NCBI GenBank assembly: GCA_963751355.1
Contig: CAVVVS010000141.1
Span: 1 to 15,765, forward strand
Origin: CAVVVS01 sp963751355
Lineage (GTDB): Bacteria; Bacteroidota; Ignavibacteria; Ignavibacteriales; Ignavibacteriaceae
DNA length: 15,765 bases
Direction: 5' to 3'
The position numbers and the translations under genes are program-made. The notes under the pieces were generated by a model that was not told the origin of the DNA, searched no databases, and saw nothing but the letters and a program-made list of their open reading frames with translations. Of the stretch, positions 6,661 through 14,614 are shown piece by piece (the stretch's first letter is position 1; every line of letters begins with the position of its first letter).

Positions 6661-7281
6661 TTATTCACAAAACCATTTATTGTATATACTTCTCAATTTC
6701 TCCCTGTTTACCTGCACAATATCCTCGTTTTTAACCTTGTGTTTCCTTTGTAAATGTTTTTCCTGAATAGAGATAACTTTAGCTTCAATCAATTTATTTA
6801 ATTTTTTTGCTGAAAGCTTTAAACATATTCTGATAACGGATGATAATTTAAGACTAAAGTCAAACGGGTATTCAATTTTAAATGTTACAATTTCACTGCC
6901 AAAATTTAGGATATCCTCTACTGAAATATTATCATACTGAATATCATATTCGACACTACCAAAATCTAATTCAACATTATTTTTTCGACTTGTTTCATGA
7001 GAAAATGCATATTGCCAAGCTATCTCTGCATTATTTTCTGAAAATTTATTGAACAAATCTTTGTTTATCAATTCTGGTTTGGTTCGAGAAAATATGGTCA
7101 TATTATATGTATTATCACATTTTTTACATCTGTAAATTAACCATATATCAATGTTCTTTTTTTGAGCGTTCATTCTGAATTTACCGCTGCAATAAAACCT
7201 GTCTCTATTACAATGATTGCATTTTCTTTTTAAGAGAGGGGTATTTCTGGCCTTTATCTCCCATGTATATTCTTTTCTCAT
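6661..7281 (-). CDS. DUF1062-like zinc-ribbon protein
   Basis: The 206-residue soluble protein begins EYTWEIKARNTPLLKRKCNH and has two CxxC pairs (C21/C24 and C52/C55) plus C31, a probable zinc ribbon. After it come DIWLIYRCKKCDNTYN, then TIFSRTKPELI and a C-terminal helical part (LKLSAKKLNKLIEAKVIS) resembling an S1/S4-like RNA- or DNA-binding helix pair. The pattern matches DUF1062, a family of unknown function, recalled from memory. AGGA lies about 9 bases before the ATG on the minus strand. There is no signal peptide and no close partner gene, and the flanking intergenic spaces are long, so it is probably monocistronic accessory cargo. No damage is visible. Confidence 0.75.
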   Translation of the reverse strand: MRKEYTWEIKARNTPLLKRKCNHCNRDRFYCSGKFRMNAQKKNIDIWLIYRCKKCDNTYNMTIFSRTKPELINKDLFNKFSENNAEIAWQYAFSHETSRKNNVELDFGSVEYDIQYDNISVEDILNFGSEIVTFKIEYPFDFSLKLSSVIRICLKLSAKKLNKLIEAKVISIQEKHLQRKHKVKNEDIVQVNREKLRSIYNKWFCE

Positions 7282-7532
7282 TATTTATAGTCCTGCTTAA
7301 TATTCTTTATAAAATTTTTCGGTATCATTCGTGACATTACAGCTTTTGATTATTGAGATTGTCAAAAACCGCAATAGCAGATGCAATTGCTCTTAAAAGC
7401 AACGCAACGAATAATATGATTAAATGAAAACTCGTTCGGGTAGGATTACCCAAACAAAAGAATTGTTAGCCTGTAGTTTATTAGGCTAATATTAAGCTAC
7501 TATAAATCTAAGAATTGTTCTCAAAATGCGAG
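7282..7532. other. Intergenic region with a small palindrome
   Basis: No gene is seen. TTAGCCT (7466-7472) pairs with AGGCTAA (7483-7489), and AAGAATTGTT occurs twice, at 7458-7467 and 7510-7519. It lies just beyond the stop of the broken minus-strand gene that ends at 7533, so it may be part of that gene's terminator region. Confidence 0.3.
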
Positions 7533-8254
7533 TTATTTATTGTTATGTGGTAAAGATAACCAATCTTGGGTAAAAATGCATAAAAACAAATCATTTTTTT
7601 TGCTCGCTTCTAAATCACCATCCATTTTCTTTAGCTGGTAGGAAGGAGAATTCAAGTTTATTATTGGTAAAATCCTCTCTTCTCGCAAAGTATAGCTAAA
7701 ATTATTAGGAAAATTTTTTAACGCTTTCACACACACCAACTCCCCAAAATCTCCCGCCTCCTTAAACACCCGACACCCCGCCGAAAACCTATTTACATAA
7801 TTTACTATTCGCCACTTCGAAGCCCTATGAATATTAATACCAAACAATCCGCATTCAGCTGATGATTCTATATAATCATATTTATCATCCCTGTTTGCGT
7901 CTCTGTATACTTTCACTTTTCCGGTTTGTACCAGGGCTTTATACTTTCTCTTATGCAGTCCTAACCTCCAACAGCCAAGATATTGTCCCGTGCAAGAATG
8001 GCAGTCCCCTTTTTATATAATGGATATTGTAAATAGTAAAGTCCCGGATCTGTTGTCGCCGGCCAGCAGTGAAATTGCTGTTCTCCGGATTCATCTTTGT
8101 AAAAGCAGAAAATCCAATCGTTACATTTATTTGGATTCATGTCATTGGTACGAATGCCGCCTAAGTTGAGATTATAAGGCATACTATTGTCGAATATTTT
8201 GTAATTTTTTCTTTTATAAACTTCTATTATTTCTTCTAAAATTATTTTCTTCAT
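7533..8254 (-). pseudogene. YkuD/lysin-like protein split by a one-base deletion
   Basis: Two adjacent open frames (8254-7961 and 7964-7533 on the minus strand) are halves of one protein. The first ends soon after DWIFCFYKD, ATTDPGLYYL and KGTAIL. The other frame holds GQYLGCWRLGLHKRKYKALVQ, then VYRDANRDDKYDY, FGINIHRA and NRFSAGCRVF. Missing one base near 7987-7991 (probably CCGGGA read as CGGGA) explains the break; restoring it gives 241 codons. The His...SAGC...D pattern resembles the L,D-transpeptidase (YkuD) signature, and similar genes occur in phage lysis regions and as orphans in Bacteroidota. No signal peptide is seen. Enzyme activity is inferred, not shown. A consensus error is an alternative to true decay. 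Confidence 0.7.
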
Positions 8255-8334
8255 TTTTAATCTAAATTGTAACTATTGTGAAAATGTTTATTTTGGTTTT
8301 CTATTGACTCTGTCTGGTCTTCTGGTATATTTAT

Positions 8335-8361
8335 AACCGGTTGTTTAATAAACTTCCGGTT
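8335..8361. repeat. 27-bp palindrome
   Basis: AACCGG (8335-8340) pairs with CCGGTT (8356-8361), and inside it GTTT (8343-8346) with AAAC (8350-8353), leaving TT/TT mismatches and a 3-base loop. It lies upstream of the split minus-strand gene. Role unknown. Confidence 0.6.
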
Positions 8362-8396
8362 CTAACATTTTTGGGGTAGATTGTTGGAATTTGAGT

Positions 8397-8438
8397 GGAT
8401 GGCAAGTATTTAGGATAAGACTCTAAATAGTGCCATCC
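8397..8438. repeat. Strong 42-bp hairpin
   Basis: GGATGGCA (8397-8404) pairs with TGCCATCC (8431-8438), and inside it TATTTAG (8407-8413) with CTAAATA (8423-8429), leaving a 9-base loop. On the plus strand it is followed by ATCTTTATTTT, so it could terminate plus-strand transcription, yet no plus-strand gene precedes it. It may be a remnant of a mobile element or of a lost gene. Confidence 0.65.
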
Positions 8439-8850
8439 ATCTTTATTTTAAAACCTTTCTCTCTCCATTTCATTTCTAAATGACCTCAAAAGAAATGCGT
8501 TAAAAAATTATACGTAATGAAGCGTTAAACAGAAAAAGCTGTTCGAGTTCCGCCTCTTGTTATGGCACAGGGCGGAACGAGTTCTTTTTCTGTAGCAGAC
8601 CTGTCCGCCGAAATAACATGTAGGCGGAATGAATCAAAAATTTAGTTTACCTGCCATGCAGACAATTTATTTGCAGCCTGCCTTGGCGAAGTTCCGATTT
8701 TATCTGAACGAAGCCAGGTCTTGATTTTTTGGTACTTTTTTTCCTGTCCGCCGAAACCATTGTGAAGGCCGATCAAGAGAAGTTATATTTAAAAGGGTAA
8801 ACGTTAGGTAGTAAAAAAATAAAAAGATTTACGATATGACATAAATAAAA
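8439..8850. other. Gene-free stretch dense in inverted repeats
   Basis: No gene is seen. Hairpins: CAGAAAAAG/CTTTTTCTG (8530-8538 with 8584-8592) enclosing GTTCCGCC/GGCGGAAC (8547-8554 with 8571-8578); TCCGCC/GGCGGA (8604-8609 with 8623-8628); and CTTGGC-GAA-GTTC with GAAC-GAA-GCCAGG (8682-8718). The 12-base string CTGTCCGCCGAA occurs twice (8601 and 8744). The base composition is richer in GC than the neighbours. It looks like a cluster of small palindromic repeats. Confidence 0.5.
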
Positions 8851-8852
8851 GA

Positions 8853-8919
8853 GCATCCTTTCCGCAAATTTGTAATTGGAAATAAACAAATTTATTTAAT
8901 AACAAACAGTAAAGGATGC
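8853..8919 (+). promoter_or_regulatory. Nested hairpin covering the ribosome site of an IS110 gene
   Basis: GCATCCTTT (8853-8861) pairs with AAAGGATGC (8911-8919), and inside it AAATTTGT (8866-8873) with ACAAATTT (8886-8893). The right outer arm contains AAAGGA, the ribosome site for the ATG at 8925. In a read-through transcript the hairpin would hide that site. Such shielding is known to protect IS10 and IS50 transposases from outside transcription. It may also be the left end of the element. Confidence 0.5.
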
Positions 8920-8924
8920 CCAAA

Positions 8925-9332
8925 ATGTTAACAGGACATAATCAAATAGATTTTAGTAATCAAAGGATTTTTATCGGCATCGATGTCCATAAAAATAGTT
9001 GGACAATAACAATAAGAACAAAAGCAATGGAGATGAAAACATTTTCTATAAATCCATCACCTGACGAGTTGAATAATTACCTTAAGAAAAATTACCCAAA
9101 TGGTAATTATAGGAGCGTATACGAAGCATGGTTCTGCGGCTACTGGATGGATCACCGTTTTAAGGAATTGGGAATAGAAAACATAATAGTAAATCCAGCT
9201 GATGTACCAACAAAGAGTAATGAAAGAGTAAATCGAAATGACCGGATCGATTCTAGAAAATTAGCTCGCGAGATTGGTCAGGGTCGCTTCCGTTCATTCA
9301 ATTTTACTCCAATTCAAAATGAATATTTCTAG
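8925..9332 (+). pseudogene. IS110-family recombinase, N-terminal half only
   Basis: This is a different IS110 lineage from the two upstream copies. The open frame begins at 8916, but AAAGGA at 8911-8916 points to the in-frame ATG at 8925 as the start. Counting from 8916, the RuvC-like residues are D23 (GIDVHKN), E70 (VYEAWFCGYW), and D109 and D112 (NDRIDSRKLA). All four acidic residues are kept, but the protein stops at 138 residues and lacks the whole C-terminal Transposase_20 domain with its catalytic serine, so it cannot recombine DNA alone. The DNA joining it after about 9323 belongs to unrelated debris, suggesting a deletion or an insertion break. Confidence 0.8.
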
Positions 9333-9712
9333 AGAATAATATTTTAGCCACCATTGATATGTCCGTATTTTACCTTCAGGATTTCATTCGGTTTCAGCAG
9401 CAGAACACAGACTCACCAACTATATAATCGGTAGTCTCAAATTTGATTATTGCCAATAATTGGTTTCTTCCAACCTATGTTGATGTCGGAGCTTATGCTA
9501 TTACTGTATTCAGTAATATTGGACTTACTCCTCCGGTTAATAAGCAGTATTACAATCTTATCGGTTCATATCAAAATAGAATTCTGTCATTGGAACGTAG
9601 CATTGACCAATATAATATCGATATCAATGTGGTAGATTTGAGCGGAAATAATGTTGATGGATGTGCAGGTTTTATAGTGTGCGGGATTCCGTTTTATTTT
9701 GAGAATGTGTAA
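9323..9712 (+). pseudogene. Remnant of an unrecognised gene with one internal stop
   Basis: One reading frame is open from 9323 to 9712 except for a TAA at 9425-9427. The first part reads ENNILATIDMSVFYLQDFIRFQQQ. The second reads NWFLPTYVDVGAYAITVF, PPVNKQYYNLIGSYQ and VDGCAGFIVCGIPFYF. The continued protein-like composition on both sides of the stop suggests one decayed gene, cut at its 5' side by the junction with the IS110 fragment. A TTG at 9443 could start a short 89-residue product, but it has no clear ribosome site. I do not recognise the family. Confidence 0.4.
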
Positions 9713-9912
9713 ATTATCTTTGCTATAAATATTTTCTCAAAACTTTCGATAATAATAATAACCTTATAATCACCTTCCTTTTGTAGGGCATTGGCGCAAA
9801 AAGTCAATGCCATTCTTATTTCGCTATAGTCTAAATCAGACATCAATTTAAACTTTGCATTTCCAATCTTAAAAAAAAAATTGCTCGCCTTATACACTCC
9901 CCCATTCCTCAC
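9694..9912 (-). CDS. Possible small hypothetical protein or gene fragment
   Basis: The frame has 72 codons from a GTG at 9912, or 49 from an in-frame ATG at 9843. The later part (SDLDYSEIRMALTFCANALQ, then YKVIIIIESFEKIFI) looks like a real alpha/beta protein. The first ~20 codons lie in DNA that resembles the repeat at 12948-13010, so the GTG start is doubtful. Its 3' end overlaps the convergent plus-strand remnant by 19 bases. No family is recognised and no ribosome site is evident. It may be a remnant invaded by the repeat. Confidence 0.3.
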   Translation of the reverse strand: MRNGGVYKASNFFFKIGNAKFKLMSDLDYSEIRMALTFCANALQKEGDYKVIIIIESFEKIFIAKIIYTFSK

Positions 9913-9965
9913 ACAAATATTTTTTTAACCTAACCAATGAAACAAAAAATAATAATTCACCATCG

Positions 9966-10030
9966 AAAAAGACTTCCTTATTTTTGCACTTCATTTTATC
10001 TATTCCGGTCAAAAATAAGTAAGACTTTTT
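9966..10030. repeat. Dispersed hairpin repeat, copy A
   Basis: The 20-base arms at 9966-9985 (AAAAAGACTTCCTTATTTTT) and 10011-10030 (AAAAATAAGTAAGACTTTTT) are complementary at 18 positions. The same two mismatches occur in copies B and C. Similarity to copy B extends left to about 9866. It lies 120 bp upstream of the large propeller gene. Confidence 0.8.
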
Positions 10031-10150
10031 TGAAGAACAGCATAGTTGAATTTTCTTGCCTTTGAATAAAAAAGAAATTAAGTTAAAAAGAACTTAGGTT
10101 TTTTCGAGAAAGCAATTAAAAGGATCTAATTAATTAAACGAGAATAAATT

Positions 10151-12889
10151 ATGCCATTTTATAAAAACTTATTTATAATAGTAATTTCTATAGTTTTTGT
10201 GATAGTAATATTTCAATATGTTTTTCATCCAAAATTAGCTGCGGAAAAGAAACACTCGGTGTTCAAATCTGAGGCTGCCGAAGGAACGGAAGAAAATCCG
10301 CTTGCCCGAATGGAATATGAATGGAGCCGACTGCATAATCCGGCTACCAAGGAAATACCCAAAAACATTGCACATGATGAGCTGGTGTTTGCCAGGAAAC
10401 TGGCAGATCAACCAGGTTTGCAGAAGGTTACTGATGCGAATGACTGGATCGCCCGTGGACCTTACAATATCGGCGGACGAACAAAGGCAGTGGCAGTAGA
10501 TATTACCAATGAACAGCACATCCTGGCTGGTTGTGTATCCAGCGGTATGTTCAAATCGACAGATGGCGGCGCATCATGGGCAAAAACCACGCAGCCGGAT
10601 CAACTGCACAGCGTCACCTGTATTGCTCAGAATAAGTCTCCGGGCAAAGAAAATATCTGGTACTACGGCACAGGCGACCGCACGCCAACAAGCGTTATCA
10701 ACACTGCAATGGGTCCGCTCGGCACCAATTCATTCTATCGGGGAGATGGTATATTTAAATCGGTCGATGGCGGCGACACATGGGAACAATTGGATGCAAC
10801 GGTTTCCGGTACACCCGACCAGACCGATGCATTTGATTTTATCTGGAAGATCGTCACTTTCGGAGAAGACGGCGTAATGGCCGTAACATCAGCGGGAGTG
10901 TTCAAGAGTATCAACGGAGGTAAAAACTGGACGTCGTCATTGAAGGTTGGCGACAGCAATACTTATCCGAGCACCGAAATTGCAGTTGCAGATGACGGAA
11001 CCTTTTATGCAGCAATTGGCGGCACTGGTACTGGTAATGGATACTATCGTTCTATCGATCAAGGTGAACACTGGGAAAATATCTCGCCGGATAACTGGCA
11101 CGCATCTACGGTGCGAACGGTACTGTGTCCTGCCCCCTCAAATGCCAACATTGTCTATTTTTTTACCGAAGTTGCAAACCTGCAGCAGGAATTGTGGAAA
11201 TATGAAGCCGGTACAGGCTGGACAAATTTGACGGATAATTTACCGTTTGACGCACAGCTCGCAACATTCGGCGGTCAAATGCTGATAATTTATGTAAAGC
11301 CGGATAACGAAAATACAATATTTCTGGGTGCTATCGATTTGTTCCGCAGTACCGATGGCGGCGGATCATTTGAAGTAATCAGCGGTACCGGACCGAATTT
11401 CCACGTCGATCAACAATCAATTGCCTTTTACCCGTCGAATCCCGGTAAAATGATTGTGGGCAATGACGGCGGACTTTTCGAAACGGACAACAACCTTGCC
11501 GAAACAACCAATTTAAGCATCGACTGGAACTCACTTAATAAGGGCTATCTGACTACGCAGTTTTACACTGTGGCAATTGATCACGATACGCCCGGCAGCG
11601 AAACTCTTATTGGCGGAACGCAGGATAATGGAGTTGTTTATACATCTTCTTCCGATCCCAGAGAGCCGTGGCAAATTCTCTATGGGGGTGATGGAGCATA
11701 TACTGCTGTAACCGACAGCGGCAAATACTTTTACTTTGCCACTGCCGCAACCTTTAAATTATTCAGGCATTCATTTCCCGATGGCGGCTGGCAACGCACA
11801 GAAATCACGCCGGCCGGCGGTCAGTCAGGTCTTTGGATGACTATATTTCAGCTCGATCCGCATAATCAAAAGATAATGTATCTTCCCTCTCGAAGAGAAC
11901 TCTGGCGTAATTCGGATTTGACTGAAATTCCCTATGAAACTCCAAATAACCCTACGGATATTAATTGGGATACTTTCGATCATGTTGGGAATAACTATAT
12001 ACATGCACTGGGAATGTCTGCGGCAGAGCTAAAACGGCTATACTATGCAGGGAGCTCAGATGATCCCAACATCGGAGAACGCGTGTTCTACATCGATGAT
12101 CCGCAGGAAGGGCAGCCGGTTCCTGTGGATATTACCGGGGAAAATTTTCCCTACTTTCCCTATTGTCCGTATATTAATTGTATCGCCGTCGATCCGCGGG
12201 ACGCCGAAAAAGTGATGGTCGTATTTCCAAATTATGGTGTGATTAGCATTTTTGCTTCGGATGACGGAGGCGCAACCTGGACTCCAGTTTCCGGAAATCT
12301 GGAAGAAAATTCTGATGGCAGCGGAAGTGGTCCTTCTGTCCGCTGGATTTCAATACTCTATGTGAATGATCAGCCGGTCTACCTTGCCGGAACAAGCGTC
12401 GGTTTGTTTTCCGCAACAAAACTTAATGGCATGAATACCGTTTGGGCACCGGAGGCTTTAACAAAGATTGGCAATATAGTCGTAGATATGATCGATGTCA
12501 GGCAATCTGACGGCTATGTTGCAGTAGCGACACATGGCAACGGCATCTACAGTACATATATTAATGAGATACCAACCGGTACTATAATGCAGGCTGAGCA
12601 ACCGAAAACGTTTAAGTTGTTTTCAGCCTATCCCAATCCGTTTAATCCTGTAACAACTATTAAATATTCAATCCTAAAAGAGTCCGATGTTACAATAAGA
12701 ATTTATGATATTTTGGGAAAAGAAATAACAACATTAGTAAACGAAAGAAAATCAGTAGGTAAATATTCCGTTACTTTTAATGCCAACAACCTCTCAAGCG
12801 GGGTTTATTTTTATAGGATGCAAGCCATACCTAAAGGTAGGCAAGCAGGAAGTTTTGTTTCAACTAAGAAATTTGTTTTGTTGAAGTAA
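10151..12889 (+). CDS. T9SS-exported Asp-box beta-propeller protein
   Basis: This 912-residue secreted protein opens with a hydrophobic signal segment (residues 6-24). A sortilin/sialidase-like propeller follows, starting at WIARGPYNIGGRTKAVAVD (~99). Asp-box repeats lie at about 136 (STDGGASW), 204 (SVDGGDTW), 253 (SINGGKNW), 303 (SIDQGEHW), 400 (STDGGGSF) and 705 (SDDGGATW). It ends in a T9SS sorting domain from ~817 (YPNPFNPVTTIKYSI to KKFVLLK). These propellers bind sugars or proteins; no sialidase active site was identified, so the substrate is unknown. The body is GC-rich (36 of 60 at 10561-10620) while the signal region (10 of 60 at 10151-10210) and sorting region (15 of 60 at 12661-12720) are AT-rich. 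The sorting domain has a 7-residue insert, IPKGRQA. Confidence 0.9.
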   Translation: MPFYKNLFIIVISIVFVIVIFQYVFHPKLAAEKKHSVFKSEAAEGTEENPLARMEYEWSRLHNPATKEIPKNIAHDELVFARKLADQPGLQKVTDANDWIARGPYNIGGRTKAVAVDITNEQHILAGCVSSGMFKSTDGGASWAKTTQPDQLHSVTCIAQNKSPGKENIWYYGTGDRTPTSVINTAMGPLGTNSFYRGDGIFKSVDGGDTWEQLDATVSGTPDQTDAFDFIWKIVTFGEDGVMAVTSAGVFKSINGGKNWTSSLKVGDSNTYPSTEIAVADDGTFYAAIGGTGTGNGYYRSIDQGEHWENISPDNWHASTVRTVLCPAPSNANIVYFFTEVANLQQELWKYEAGTGWTNLTDNLPFDAQLATFGGQMLIIYVKPDNENTIFLGAIDLFRSTDGGGSFEVISGTGPNFHVDQQSIAFYPSNPGKMIVGNDGGLFETDNNLAETTNLSIDWNSLNKGYLTTQFYTVAIDHDTPGSETLIGGTQDNGVVYTSSSDPREPWQILYGGDGAYTAVTDSGKYFYFATAATFKLFRHSFPDGGWQRTEITPAGGQSGLWMTIFQLDPHNQKIMYLPSRRELWRNSDLTEIPYETPNNPTDINWDTFDHVGNNYIHALGMSAAELKRLYYAGSSDDPNIGERVFYIDDPQEGQPVPVDITGENFPYFPYCPYINCIAVDPRDAEKVMVVFPNYGVISIFASDDGGATWTPVSGNLEENSDGSGSGPSVRWISILYVNDQPVYLAGTSVGLFSATKLNGMNTVWAPEALTKIGNIVVDMIDVRQSDGYVAVATHGNGIYSTYINEIPTGTIMQAEQPKTFKLFSAYPNPFNPVTTIKYSILKESDVTIRIYDILGKEITTLVNERKSVGKYSVTFNANNLSSGVYFYRMQAIPKGRQAGSFVSTKKFVLLK

Positions 12890-12897
12890 GTTTATTT

Positions 12898-12937
12898 GAA
12901 AGGTGATATCTTTTCTTCGGAGAAAATATCACCTTTC
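12898..12937 (+). terminator. Terminator hairpin after the propeller gene
   Basis: GAAAGGTGATA (12898-12908) pairs with TATCACCTTTC (12927-12937), and TTTTCT (12911-12916) with AGAAAA (12921-12926), leaving a TCGG loop and a 2-base bulge. It begins 8 bases after the stop codon and is followed by ATTATCATTCTAT, which is T-rich but not a clean run. Confidence 0.75.
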
Positions 12938-12947
12938 ATTATCATTC

Positions 12948-13230
12948 TATCAAAAAATAATTGCTTGTGTTACTCCCACTCCCAATCCTCACGCAAATAT
13001 TTTTTTCATTTTACCTGCCAACCGAAGTTTGGTACAAACGAAGGTTGGTCATTAAAACAAAAAATGAATTAACGCCATCGAAAAAGACTTCCTTATTTAT
13101 GCCGTTCCTTTAAGCTGTTCCGGTCAAAAATAAGTAAGACTTTTTTCTGTACCTTCAAAATTTCAAATTCATTAAACTTAGTATTTGTAATTCTATCAAA
13201 AATTAATTATTCGGTCTTACAGCCTGTATT
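12948..13230. repeat. Dispersed repeat copy B, with hairpins
   Basis: This gene-free stretch is largely one repeat. The core hairpin arms are at 13081-13100 and 13126-13145, with the same sequence and mismatches as copies A and C. The left part (to about 13010) matches 9866-9930 and the right part (about 13190-13225) matches 15705-15740. A 31-bp palindrome, CCAACC-GAA-GTTTG-GTA-CAAAC-GAA-GGTTGG (13018-13048), is present here but absent at the equivalent place in copy A, so it is a later insertion. Confidence 0.75.
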
Positions 13231-13292
13231 CCTGCCTTGGAAAATCAAAATTTATTTAACATTTCAATTTAGTATTAAATTATTTTATTTTT

Positions 13293-13310
13293 AATTAATA
13301 TGAATTAATT
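13293..13310. promoter_or_regulatory. AT-rich palindrome before the cytochrome gene
   Basis: AATTAAT-ATGA-ATTAATT lies 18 bases before the start codon. The core TTAAT-N4-ATTAA has the layout of CRP/FNR-superfamily boxes (TTGAT-N4-ATCAA), but its closeness to the ATG would suit a repressor site rather than an activator site. Chance in AT-rich DNA is possible. Confidence 0.25.
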
Positions 13311-13327
13311 GCTTATTGGAGAATGCT

Positions 13328-14614
13328 ATGCCAAATCAATTACCAAAAACCCTCATAATTGGAGTCATTGCTACAATTGCAATATTATTAATAATATATT
13401 TATTCACTAAGCTGCCGACGGGCGGTGAAAGCGGAACGGTTGAAAATAATTCAAATACAGTTGTTTTTGATTCTGCAGATAAATGTGCAACCTGTCATAG
13501 AAGAGTATCACCTGATATAGTAAATCAATTTGCGACAAGTACGATGGCCAAAGCAGGAGTAAAATGTACTGACTGTCATGTAGTTGATAAATCAAATCCG
13601 ATGGGAAAGGAACATGAGGGCTTTTTTATTACAGTATCACCCACACCAAAACAATGTGCAAAATGTCACCCTTCCGAGGCAAGGCAGTTTAATCACAGCA
13701 GACACGGTGCACCAGCATGGATGGCGTTGAGCGGATTTGATGATTTCTCTCAGAGCCAGCAAGATTTTGTAAATCAAAGCATTCCCGAGGCAAACCGGGG
13801 TCCTAACGGTATAATTACTGCAACCAGGAATTCTTTATTTGATATTGAAGGTCCCTCTGTTACTCCTGCAGCCTGCCAGAGCTGCCATTCAATCGGCAAA
13901 CCTAATGCAGACGGCAGCATTGGTAATTGTAATAAATGCCATTTACGGCATGAGTTTTCTTTAGCACAGGTCAGGAAACCCGAAATTTGCGGTCAATGTC
14001 ATCTGGGACCTGATCATCCCCAGATGGAGATTTATGATGAATCGGCACACGGAGTTATGTATAAAACAGAAGGTGAAAAATGGAACTGGAATCAAAAACC
14101 AGGCAGGTTAACCACACAGGATATGTCTGCACCTACCTGCGCTACCTGTCATATGAGCGGTTTCGGAAATCAGGGTACAACCCATGATGTCGGGCAAAGA
14201 TTATCCAAATTTTTGTTTGCCGCTGTTACTACCGATCGACCCAATTATGTCAACGGACGGGAAGCAATGAAATCGATATGCTCCAATTGCCATTCACCTG
14301 ATTTCGTAAATAATCTTTATTCAAGGGCAGACAGTGTGACTGCTTTTGTTAATAAAAGAGTTAAAGAAGCTTCGGATATAATTGAAGGTTTGGTAAAAGA
14401 CGGAATAATTACTAAAAAACCTTTTGCTACGCAGATTAGTTTTGATGCATTCGACTTATGGCATTATTACGGAAGGTCAGCTAAGTTTGCTGCATACATG
14501 CAGGGACCTGATTATGTTCAGTGGCATGGAATCTACCCGTTACTAAAACGGCTCAACAAAGTAAAAGAAGATGCTAAAAAATTAAGAGATGAACATAGAA
14601 GAGGAGTCAGGTAA
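13328..14614 (+). CDS. Membrane-anchored octaheme cytochrome c, HAO-like
   Basis: The 428-residue periplasmic redox enzyme has an uncleaved N-terminal anchor (about residues 8-27) and exactly eight CxxCH haem sites, at C53, C80, C110, C183, C201, C221, C271 and C318. Haem spacing and motifs such as CGQCHLGPDHPQMEIY and DYVQWHG identify the hydroxylamine oxidoreductase-like family, whose members oxidise hydroxylamine or hydrazine or reduce nitrite and hydroxylamine. The catalytic haem would be the fourth (C183-H187). Direction depends partly on a C-terminal tyrosine cross-link; Y396 is a candidate but alignment is needed. A TTG at 13316 is in frame, but GGAG at 13318-13321 selects the ATG at 13328. 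The stop overlaps the next start codon (TAATG), so the two genes are translationally coupled. Confidence 0.9.
   Translation: MPNQLPKTLIIGVIATIAILLIIYLFTKLPTGGESGTVENNSNTVVFDSADKCATCHRRVSPDIVNQFATSTMAKAGVKCTDCHVVDKSNPMGKEHEGFFITVSPTPKQCAKCHPSEARQFNHSRHGAPAWMALSGFDDFSQSQQDFVNQSIPEANRGPNGIITATRNSLFDIEGPSVTPAACQSCHSIGKPNADGSIGNCNKCHLRHEFSLAQVRKPEICGQCHLGPDHPQMEIYDESAHGVMYKTEGEKWNWNQKPGRLTTQDMSAPTCATCHMSGFGNQGTTHDVGQRLSKFLFAAVTTDRPNYVNGREAMKSICSNCHSPDFVNNLYSRADSVTAFVNKRVKEASDIIEGLVKDGIITKKPFATQISFDAFDLWHYYGRSAKFAAYMQGPDYVQWHGIYPLLKRLNKVKEDAKKLRDEHRRGVR

Noticed and set aside
8397..8438. tRNA or other classical structured RNA gene
   Set aside because: It is a single simple hairpin with no cloverleaf, T-arm motif or CCA end.
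10235..11231. Several open frames on both strands within the propeller gene
   Set aside because: They are shadows in the GC-rich body of a gene with clear Asp-box repeats and a sorting domain.
13316..13327. TTG start for the octaheme cytochrome
   Set aside because: It would overlap the GGAG ribosome site that is well placed for the ATG at 13328.
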